The notes beneath the pieces were generated by a model. That model was not told the DNA's origin. It worked only from the letters and a program-made list of their open reading frames with translations, and made no database searches. This document shows, piece by piece, positions 1 to 5,897 of a stretch of 9,308 nt of DNA (positions are counted from its first letter, which is position 1; the number at the start of each line of letters is the position of its first letter). Origin of the DNA: Clostridium sp. SCN 57-10 (lineage in GTDB: Bacteria > Bacillota > Clostridia > Oscillospirales > Butyricicoccaceae); contig MEFT01000039.1 of assembly GCA_001725215.1 (NCBI GenBank), positions 1-9,308 on the forward strand. The letters are read 5' to 3'. Made by a program: the position numbers and the translations under genes.

Positions 1-652
1 TTTTAATCACATCGGTGCCGGCGCCCATAATATCGGCGCCCATTGAGTTGAGGAAGTTCGCCAGATCGACGATATGCGGCTCTTTTGCCGCGTTTTCAAT
101 GACGGTCTGCCCGTTTGCAAGCGTCGCGGCGAGCATAATGTTCATCGTTGCACCGACCGACACAACATCTAAATAAACGCTGGTGCCCGTCAGCCCATGC
201 TCGGCAGCGGCGACAACAGCTCCGTTGATGATATGGATGCTCGCGCCAAGCGCCTCAAATCCCTTGATGTGCTGGTCAATGGGACGCACACCGCCGAAGT
301 TGCATCCACCGGGCAGCGCAACGTCGGCCAGATGGAACCGGCTGAGCAGCGAGCCGATGAGGTAATACGAGGCGCGGATGCGGCGTGTCATATCGTAAGG
401 CGCCTTGCTGTTTTTGATGTTGGTGCAGTCGACTTCAATGGTTACCGCATTGATGCGGCGTACGCTGGCGCCAAGCTGACGCAAAATGTCAAGCTGAATG
501 AGCACATCGTTGACATTTGGGATGTTCTCCAGACGGCATACGCCGCTGACGAGCACGGTGGCGGGAATGATCGCGAGCGCCGCGTTTTTCGCGCCGCTGA
601 TGGCTATTTCACCGAAAAGCGGCTTGCCGCCGCCAATTACATATTTCTCCAT
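1..652 (-). CDS. murA: UDP-N-acetylglucosamine 1-carboxyvinyltransferase (MurA), C-terminal part beyond window
   Basis: Cytoplasmic enzyme of the first committed step of peptidoglycan synthesis: it transfers enolpyruvate from PEP to UDP-GlcNAc. The 217 residues visible cover about half of a family of roughly 420. Seen directly: the N-terminal ISGAKNAAL motif with the substrate-binding Lys22-Asn23 pair, the RIRASYY segment near residue 93, and the catalytic-loop cysteine Cys117 in PGGCNF, which attacks or protonates PEP and is the fosfomycin target. DVVSVGATMNIMLAA (162-176) resembles the MurZ/MurAB paralogue of Bacillus more than MurAA. The loop reads CNFGGVRP, one residue longer between Cys and Arg than the forms I remember. 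ATG at 652 is chosen because GAGGA (660-664) sits 7 nt upstream and the protein then begins MEKYVIGG, as in homologues. An in-frame ATG at 679 would add nine residues but lacks a ribosome binding site. The gene has its own promoter in the gap before it. Identity is secure; which paralogue it is remains an inference. Confidence 0.96.
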   Translation of the reverse strand, partial: MEKYVIGGGKPLFGEIAISGAKNAALAIIPATVLVSGVCRLENIPNVNDVLIQLDILRQLGASVRRINAVTIEVDCTNIKNSKAPYDMTRRIRASYYLIGSLLSRFHLADVALPGGCNFGGVRPIDQHIKGFEALGASIHIINGAVVAAAEHGLTGTSVYLDVVSVGATMNIMLAATLANGQTVIENAAKEPHIVDLANFLNSMGADIMGAGTDVIK

Positions 653-741
653 CTGACGTTCCTCGATCTGATCTCTCATATTCTGACGCGCGCCAAAAGA
701 GCGCTCGCGTAAAGCTGATTGCCGCGTATGCCCATGCGGTC
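653..741 (-). other. Predicted murA 5' leader with a small stem-loop
   Basis: This is the stretch between the predicted start of transcription and the murA ATG. Positions 686-710 can fold on the minus strand into a stem-loop: five pairs (ACGCG with CGCGT), an A-G mismatch, two further pairs and a loop of about nine bases. No U-run follows it, so it is not an intrinsic terminator. The ribosome binding site GAGGA lies outside it at 660-664. I recognise no riboswitch class here. The stem may simply reflect GC-rich composition. Confidence 0.25.
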
Positions 742-747
742 TGAACT

Positions 748-776
748 AGTATACCATATTGTTTCCAAAATGAAAA
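748..776 (-). promoter_or_regulatory. Predicted extended -10 sigma-A promoter for murA
   Basis: On the minus strand a TTTTCA hexamer (771-776; four of six matches to TTGACA) is followed by exactly 17 nt and then TATACT (748-753; five of six matches to TATAAT). TGG immediately precedes the -10, giving the TGn extended element. The surrounding bases are AT-rich in an otherwise GC-rich window. Transcription would start near 741 and give a leader of about 90 nt before murA. It implies that murA can be transcribed independently of the wal genes upstream. No WalR-type direct repeat (TGTWAH-N5-TGTWAH) is visible beside it. Confidence 0.7.
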
Positions 777-830
777 GTTTTTTTACCACGCGGTCAAACG
801 AAAAACGGTCGAATCTTTCCCGAATTTCGG

Positions 831-1622
831 TCATTTTTCCATACCGAAAGGCAAAACTTGGCGCAGCGTCAACGCGCTTACATAATAATCGGTTTCGTCA
901 GCCGTCACACGCCAAATCGGCTCGAGGCGCATGCCCGTTCTCTCTTCGCGTGCAACATAACCCGCAGAACAAGCCGTGATTTCTGCCTGCTCCGGTACAA
1001 CGGCGCGCAGTGCAAGCAAAAGCTCTGCGCGCGTGGCACGCAGACGAGTCTCCGTTTCTTCATCCGCGAAGATCCACAGTCCCGTAACCGCTTCCGTTCC
1101 GTCCTCTGTCGAATATTGCAGCCGTGCGTTGACAATCGGCGCGCCGTCCGGCGCACGCTGCGTTACATACGCTCCGTTCTCCTCGGGTGACACGTTCAGC
1201 GCAAGCAGTATCTTGGAAAACGCGTCCTCCGGGCTTTGCGACGATGCGGAGCTTATATTGCGAAGCGCCTCAAATATTCCTCCCGCGCGGAAGGTAACGC
1301 GACCCTCCTGCGCCTCAAAAACCGTGATGCCGCCGCCGGCAGCCTCACTTTCGATCGAGGCGCCGAGCAGCGCGCGGGCTGCCCTCTCTTCCGCCGCCGC
1401 GTCGCGCGGAACGGTCCACATCGAAAGACTGACCGGCATGTCTGAAAACAGTTCCTCGTCAAATCGCAAACCGGCATCACGCAGCAGCTGCGCCGCGCCC
1501 GCCAGACTGTCCCGCTCGGCGTCGCGCAGCTGGACGTATTGCGCCGCGACCGTCACGCCGAGAATGGCATCAACGACGAGCAGCAAAGCGATGAGAATGC
1601 TTTTTACCTTACTCCACTCCAC
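831..1622 (-). CDS. yycI: YycI-like regulator of the WalK sensor kinase
   Basis: Membrane-anchored extracytoplasmic protein that, in Bacillus, works with YycH to control the WalK kinase. It has 263 residues, close to the family length. The N-terminus EWSKVKSILIALLLVVDAI is a short cytoplasmic start followed by one membrane segment (about residues 7-27), and the W-S-K lead-in is characteristic of YycI. The rest is a soluble domain outside the cell with a YYVSALTLRQVLP ending, like the paired C-terminal repeats of YycI/YycH. The start codon is GTG at 1622, one base after the yycH stop. Its ribosome binding site inside the yycH end is weak (GGTG-type), so translation probably depends on coupling to yycH. 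The stop overlaps an ATG that opens a 52-codon ORF of doubtful reality. The assignment rests on N-terminal pattern, size and position after yycH; the divergent outer domain alone would not prove it. Confidence 0.85.
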   Translation of the reverse strand: MEWSKVKSILIALLLVVDAILGVTVAAQYVQLRDAERDSLAGAAQLLRDAGLRFDEELFSDMPVSLSMWTVPRDAAAEERAARALLGASIESEAAGGGITVFEAQEGRVTFRAGGIFEALRNISSASSQSPEDAFSKILLALNVSPEENGAYVTQRAPDGAPIVNARLQYSTEDGTEAVTGLWIFADEETETRLRATRAELLLALRAVVPEQAEITACSAGYVAREERTGMRLEPIWRVTADETDYYVSALTLRQVLPFGMEK

Positions 1623-1623
1623 G

Positions 1624-2868
1624 CTACTTCACCACCCCATAGACCGGCATCAGCACATCCGCACCCGTTTGAATATACCGCACGGCGGGACGCGCGCCGC
1701 GCCCCGCTTCGGGCAGCGCCGCCGCAAGTTGATCGGCGGGAAGCATCTCAACGACGCTTTGCTCAGTCAGCACGGATGGAAGCAGGTCAAGATAGCTGAC
1801 CGCACCGTCACGCACGATCAGATAAGCGGCGCTGCTGTCAGACACAGGCACGCCGCGATAAACAACACAAAACGAAAGTTCAAGCGCGTTGTTTTTTCCC
1901 GTCGTTATCTGCCTGAGGCTAAGCGTTCCGCTCGCGCCCGAAAGACTCCAAAGCGAGGTGACAAGCTCATGCGCCTGCGCGATCACCTCGTTCGTATTTC
2001 CGCTCTGCTCTCCGATCCCAAGCAGTTCGATGCCGCGGCCCGTCGTCACGCGATAGCGCAGCGCGCCCGACGGCGTCATGCGCAGCGCGCTGTAATCCTC
2101 GACATAGACAAGCGTTCCGTCGTTTTCCTGATACACTTTCGACAAATACGGGTTGAGGGAAAAGCCCTTCAGCAGCTCGCGCGGCAGCTCCCCCGCCGCC
2201 ACAAACGCGGGCGGCATGACGCGCAGCACCGGCACCGACAGCGCCTGCACAGGCACCGGTTCGTCGGGTGCGATCGACGCAAGCCGTTCGTCTTCAAAGC
2301 CGAACACAGCATTGCGCGGGTAGTCTGCAGTACACAGACGCAGGAGCCGATCCGGGTCGGCCGCCGTCTTAAGGCGCGTATACGCGCCTGTTGTCTCGTC
2401 CCGAAACGCGAGGATTACCTTTCCTTCTTCTTCGGCCACGGCATAAGAGCGCACCACGGCATCAATACCCGCATATTCGTAGCCCGCCCACGCGCGCAGC
2501 AATGAAAACGGCAGCTCGGCATCATAAACAAGCAGCACGGCCGGCCCGCGCAGCAACGTGAGGTATTGCTCATACGTCAGAGCCGAACGCTCGCCAGCGG
2601 AGCCGAGCGCCTCTCCCGTAATGCGCTCAAGCTGCAGCATCAGTTCGTCGCGTTCGGTATCGCTGAGGGGCATATAGGTTCCGCTGCCCGTGCACAGCGC
2701 AATTTTAAGCGGCAGCGCTGCAGGCGTTACGAGCGCTTCGTCACCGCCCGATGCTTCCGTGCCGCCCTGCTGTGCTTCAGGCAGCATAAGCTCAAACGAA
2801 CGGTAGGCGAGCAGAAGTAAAACGGCAAGCAGCACAACGAGCACCGCCGTTTTCACACGTTCAAGCAT
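1624..2868 (-). CDS. yycH: YycH-like regulator of the WalK sensor kinase
   Basis: Single-pass membrane protein expected to sit with YycI next to WalK and modulate its activity from outside the membrane. It is 414 residues long, near the usual 400-450. Residues about 5-24 (VKTAVLVVLLAVLLLLAYRS) form an N-terminal membrane anchor that is not an obvious cleaved signal peptide. The long remainder is a soluble extracytoplasmic region with alternating strand-like segments and no catalytic motif that I recognise. The ATG at 2868 overlaps the walK stop by 8 nt (ATGCTTGA), with GGAGAGG upstream inside walK, so translation is coupled to the kinase. The order walR-walK-yycH-yycI matches Bacillus and Staphylococcus, which is the strongest support because this family diverges quickly. 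Confidence 0.87.
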   Translation of the reverse strand: MLERVKTAVLVVLLAVLLLLAYRSFELMLPEAQQGGTEASGGDEALVTPAALPLKIALCTGSGTYMPLSDTERDELMLQLERITGEALGSAGERSALTYEQYLTLLRGPAVLLVYDAELPFSLLRAWAGYEYAGIDAVVRSYAVAEEEGKVILAFRDETTGAYTRLKTAADPDRLLRLCTADYPRNAVFGFEDERLASIAPDEPVPVQALSVPVLRVMPPAFVAAGELPRELLKGFSLNPYLSKVYQENDGTLVYVEDYSALRMTPSGALRYRVTTGRGIELLGIGEQSGNTNEVIAQAHELVTSLWSLSGASGTLSLRQITTGKNNALELSFCVVYRGVPVSDSSAAYLIVRDGAVSYLDLLPSVLTEQSVVEMLPADQLAAALPEAGRGARPAVRYIQTGADVLMPVYGVVK

Positions 2869-4621
2869 GGTTGCGCCTCTCCAGCTCGGGAAAGTAAAGC
2901 GTGACCACGCTTCCCTCTCCGAACTTACTCCGAAAATCGATCGTGCCCCCGTGGTGCTCTACAATTTCACGCGCGATGGCAAGCCCGAGTCCCGTGCCGC
3001 CCCGCTCGCGCGAGCGAGCCTTGTCGACGCGGTAAAACCGCTCGAATAGGCGAGGCAGATCCTCTTCCGGCACGCCGATTCCCGTATCGGTGACGCGCAG
3101 GAACACGCGTCCGTCGCCCGTTTGGCCGCCGGACACCGTTACACTGCCGCCCGTGCGGTTGTACTTAACGGCGTTCGAAATGATGTTGATGACGACCTGC
3201 TCGATGCGCTCGCGGTCGCCCCACACATGCGGCATGGCGGGCGTTACCTCGCAGGAAAGCGTGACAGAGAGCCGCTTGGCCTCAAGCTCCATGGCGCGCG
3301 TCGCAGACAGCGCCAGCTCACAGAGCGACACGGTAGACATGTTCATCATCATGCGGTCATAGTCAAACTGAGACAAGGTAAGCAGATCCTTGACGATGCG
3401 CGTCATGCGGTCGGCCTCGCTGTGAATGACGCCGAGGAACCTAAGTTCGGTTTCGCTGTCAAGCTCTCCGGAGGCGTCGATCAGCGTTTCTGTATAGCCG
3501 CGAATGTTGGTCAGCGGCGTGCGCAGCTCGTGCGACACATTGGCGACGAATTCGCGGCGCGACGCGTCAAGCCGCTGCTGTTCGGTTACGTCGTGAAGCA
3601 CGCCGAGAAGGCCCTCTTCGTCGCCCGTGCCGAAGGGGGCAAAATAGATTTTTAAATCACGCTTGCCCGCGTGATAGTCCACTTCGATGTAACGGCCGTC
3701 TTCCCCCTTCATCTCCTCGGGAAGCTGTAGGCTGGGGAACACCTCGGCATAGCTCATGCCAAGCGAAATCGGTCTGCCCAGCATTTTCTCTGCGGCCGGA
3801 TTTTCATGCAGCACGGCGCCTCCGCGGTCAAACGCCACCACGCCGTCCGTCATATGCAAAAAGAGCGTGCCCAGCTTGTCGCGCTCGCCCTCCATCTCGC
3901 GCAGCGTGGTTTCAAGCACCTGCGCCATTTCATTGAATGTTTGCGTCAGTACGCCGATTTCATCGGTAGAATAAATTTCCGCCTCACCCGCAAAGTTACC
4001 GTGTGCGATGGCCTCCGCCTGTTCGGTCAGCCGCTCGACGGGATTTGTGATCGTTTTACTCAGCAGAAAGCTGAGAAGTATTGCAATGAGCAGCCCAAAC
4101 AGCATAGCCTGGATGAGAATGGTGAACAGGTTCCATGACTGCTCGTTAAACTCGGCCTTATTGTCCATGACGCCGACGACAAAGCGCGCCTGAAGAACGG
4201 GGATGGCGACGTCAAAATAAGAGCCGAGGCGCTCGATATCCTGTCCAACCTCGCCGTTCATCGCCTTGATGATGTTGGGCGAAAGCGGCAGATTGCCCGC
4301 GAGGCTGTCGTCCGAACCGGCGAGATACTCGCCCGTCGCACCGTCGAGCACATAAAATGTGCGGTTTTTATCGATGCCGAGCGGGCCTTCGTAAGCCGCG
4401 AGCATGCTGCGCAGCGCCGACGCACCATCTGCTCCGCCTGCGTTTTTTTCAAGAGAAAGAATAAACTCCGGCGTGAAGACCAGCTCCATCTGTGACCGGA
4501 AGTCCTTCATGTTATACGTCGTGGTCGACGTGATGAGAAATGTGCCAACAACCGCCATGACCGATACGATAAGCAGCACCAGTACCATGACGAGCTTCAT
4601 ATGCAGACTGCGAAACATCAC
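2861..4621 (-). CDS. walK: WalK (VicK/YycG) sensor histidine kinase
   Basis: Membrane sensor kinase of the WalRK system, which tunes cell-wall hydrolase expression to wall synthesis by phosphorylating WalR. Order along the 586 residues: membrane segment 1 (about 9-31), extracytoplasmic sensor of about 130 residues (about 32-163, PAS/Cache-like size), membrane segment 2 (about 165-187), HAMP (about 188-240), cytoplasmic PAS (about 245-350), HisKA with the H-box FVANVSHELRTPL (phospho-acceptor His364), and a HATPase domain with N-box Asn483, DTGIG (512-516), FERFYR (526-531) and GGTGLGL (541-547). All catalytic boxes are intact. The PAS domain carries HMTD (His256, Asp259) and HDVTE (His343, Glu347), matching the spacing pattern of the zinc site described in Staphylococcus aureus WalK. 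The start is GTG at 4621 directly followed by ATG at 4618; AAAGGA (4628-4633) lies 6 nt from the GTG and 9 nt from the ATG, so either may serve. It lies 21 nt after walR and overlaps yycH by 8 nt. Confidence 0.96.
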   Translation of the reverse strand: MMFRSLHMKLVMVLVLLIVSVMAVVGTFLITSTTTYNMKDFRSQMELVFTPEFILSLEKNAGGADGASALRSMLAAYEGPLGIDKNRTFYVLDGATGEYLAGSDDSLAGNLPLSPNIIKAMNGEVGQDIERLGSYFDVAIPVLQARFVVGVMDNKAEFNEQSWNLFTILIQAMLFGLLIAILLSFLLSKTITNPVERLTEQAEAIAHGNFAGEAEIYSTDEIGVLTQTFNEMAQVLETTLREMEGERDKLGTLFLHMTDGVVAFDRGGAVLHENPAAEKMLGRPISLGMSYAEVFPSLQLPEEMKGEDGRYIEVDYHAGKRDLKIYFAPFGTGDEEGLLGVLHDVTEQQRLDASRREFVANVSHELRTPLTNIRGYTETLIDASGELDSETELRFLGVIHSEADRMTRIVKDLLTLSQFDYDRMMMNMSTVSLCELALSATRAMELEAKRLSVTLSCEVTPAMPHVWGDRERIEQVVINIISNAVKYNRTGGSVTVSGGQTGDGRVFLRVTDTGIGVPEEDLPRLFERFYRVDKARSRERGGTGLGLAIAREIVEHHGGTIDFRSKFGEGSVVTLYFPELERRNHA

Positions 4622-4642
4622 AAGTCTTCCTTTCCCGGGGTC

Positions 4643-5332
4643 TTACGCATCGGCAGAAAGATAATAGCCTATGCCGCGCTTAGTCAGGATGTAACGCGGC
4701 TCGGCAGGATCGTCCTCCAGCTTTTCGCGCAGACGGCGCATGGCGACGTCTACGGCACGCAGGTCGCCGTAATACTCATAGCCCCACACATTTTCCATCA
4801 GCTCCTCGCGTGAAATCACCTTTCCGGGCGCGGCGAGGAAATAGCAGACCAGCTCATATTCGCGCTGCGTCAGCTCGAGGGCATGCTCATGCTTATATAC
4901 GGTCTGCGATTCACGGTCGACCGACAGCGCGCCCACGCCGGGCGCGCGCGCTTCCGCCCGCGCCTTTTCGGGCGCGGAACGGCGCATATTCGCTTTGATG
5001 CGCGCCGACAGCTCTTTGAAGGAAAACGGCTTGGTGACGTAATCGTCCGCTCCCGACTCAAGCCCGAGTATCTTGTCCCGCTCTTCCTCGCGCGCCGTGA
5101 CCATGATCACAGGCGTACTGCTCGTCTCACGCAGGCGGCACAGCAAAGAAAAACCATCCATCCCCGGCAGCATCACGTCAAGCAGGATGAGATCCGCTTT
5201 TCCCGAAAGAGCAAGCTCGAGGCCCTCGATGCCGTCATACGCGACAAGGGTTTCATATCCCTCTCGCTTTAGGTTAAATACCAGAATATCCGCTATGGTC
5301 TTTTCGTCTTCGATGATCAGAATGGTTCCCAC
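4643..5332 (-). CDS. walR: WalR (VicR/YycF) OmpR-family response regulator
   Basis: Cytoplasmic DNA-binding partner of WalK, controlling cell-wall metabolism genes. The 229 residues hold a receiver domain (about 1-118) with the acidic pocket Glu8-Asp9, phospho-acceptor Asp52 in LLDVMLPGMDG, Thr79 and Lys101 (VTKPF), then a linker rich in Ala, Arg and Glu (about 119-132) and an OmpR/PhoB winged helix (about 133-229). The recognition region WGYEYYGDLRAVDVAMRRLR and the ending RGIGYYL are strongly WalR-like. The start is GTG at 5332, chosen because GGGAGGG (5339-5345) lies 6 nt upstream and the product begins directly at the first receiver strand. It is separated by 21 nt from the NUDIX gene upstream and by 21 nt from walK. 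No separate promoter is visible in the short gap, so it probably shares transcription with the genes upstream. Confidence 0.97.
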   Translation of the reverse strand: MGTILIIEDEKTIADILVFNLKREGYETLVAYDGIEGLELALSGKADLILLDVMLPGMDGFSLLCRLRETSSTPVIMVTAREEERDKILGLESGADDYVTKPFSFKELSARIKANMRRSAPEKARAEARAPGVGALSVDRESQTVYKHEHALELTQREYELVCYFLAAPGKVISREELMENVWGYEYYGDLRAVDVAMRRLREKLEDDPAEPRYILTKRGIGYYLSADA

Positions 5333-5338
5333 AAAAAG

Positions 5339-5345
5339 CCCTCCC
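5339..5345 (-). promoter_or_regulatory. Strong Shine-Dalgarno supporting the GTG start of walR
   Basis: GGGAGGG on the minus strand, 6 nt before the GTG at 5332. There is no in-frame ATG near the receiver N-terminus, so this site decides the start. Confidence 0.8.
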
Positions 5346-5353
5346 GCGTTTTG

Positions 5354-5890
5354 CTACATCATCCCCCGTGCCTTGGCAAACGCAATGGCGCAAATCGTCT
5401 TTGCGTCGGTGATCTCGCCATGCAGCACCATCTCCATCAGCGCCGCCTGCGGAATACGCAGCACGTCGATAAACTCGTCTTCGTCGGGGTCTGTGCCGAC
5501 CTCGGTCAGGTCGGTGGCGTAATAGATGCGGATCGCCTCTGACAAAATGCCGGGCGACGTATACACAAAGCCCATATCAAGCAGCTCGCGACACTCCATG
5601 CCCGTTTCCTCGCGCAGCTCGCGCCGCGCCGCGTCCATGGGATCCTCGCCAGGCTCAAGCTTGCCTGCGGGCAGCTCGATGAGCCGCTTGCCGACCGCGT
5701 GGCGGTATTGACGCACGAACAAAATGTCGCCCTGATCGACCGCCATAATGACGACCGCGCCCGGATGGACGCATACCTCGCGCACGGCGTGCCGCCCGTC
5801 GGGCAGCTCTACCTCGTCGTGATAGATGTCAACGATTTTGCCCGAAAACATCTTTTTCCGCTTCAGTCTCGTTTCTGTCTGTCTTTCCAT
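5354..5890 (-). CDS. nudF: NUDIX hydrolase, probable ADP-ribose pyrophosphatase
   Basis: Soluble enzyme expected to split ADP-ribose into AMP and ribose 5-phosphate, clearing a product of NAD breakdown. It has 178 residues, normal for the NudF/ADPRase group. A complete NUDIX box spans residues 76-98: Gly76, five residues, Glu82, seven residues, then RELREETGM with the metal-binding glutamates. The flanking QYRHAVGKRLIELPAGKLE and YTSPGILSEAI segments are typical of ADP-ribose pyrophosphatases rather than MutT or Ap4A hydrolases. The ATG at 5888-5890 has GAGGG overlapping the cinA stop just upstream, leaving a 7-nt gap between the genes. Position after cinA fits a pyridine-nucleotide salvage role, and position before walR makes it a likely part of the same transcript. 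The exact substrate is inferred from the family and not proved by sequence. Confidence 0.93.
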   Translation of the reverse strand: MERQTETRLKRKKMFSGKIVDIYHDEVELPDGRHAVREVCVHPGAVVIMAVDQGDILFVRQYRHAVGKRLIELPAGKLEPGEDPMDAARRELREETGMECRELLDMGFVYTSPGILSEAIRIYYATDLTEVGTDPDEDEFIDVLRIPQAALMEMVLHGEITDAKTICAIAFAKARGMM

Positions 5891-5897
5891 GATACCC

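Noticed and set aside
653..679. Upstream in-frame ATG at 679 as the murA start
   Set aside because: It has no ribosome binding site and adds nine residues absent from homologues, whereas the ATG at 652 has GAGGA at good spacing.
777..830. Possible intrinsic terminator after yycI (CCGAAATTCGG palindrome, and ACC-GCGT-GGT followed by an A-run)
   Set aside because: The first has too small a loop and no U-run. The second has only three GC-rich pairs and is followed by A rather than U on the coding strand.
653..830. WalR-type binding repeat near the murA promoter
   Set aside because: No pair of TGTWAH-like hexamers separated by five bases is present on either strand.
791..832. Three copies of CGGTC at 791, 806 and 828
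   Set aside because: Spacings of 15 and 22 nt are irregular and the unit is only five bases, so chance is likely and no operator can be claimed.
976..2505. Long plus-strand open frame of 509 codons opposite yycH and yycI
   Set aside because: It is antisense to two genes with correct family features, starts and overlaps. Its product is rich in Arg, Ala, Ser and His with no recognisable domain, typical of a shadow frame in GC-rich DNA.
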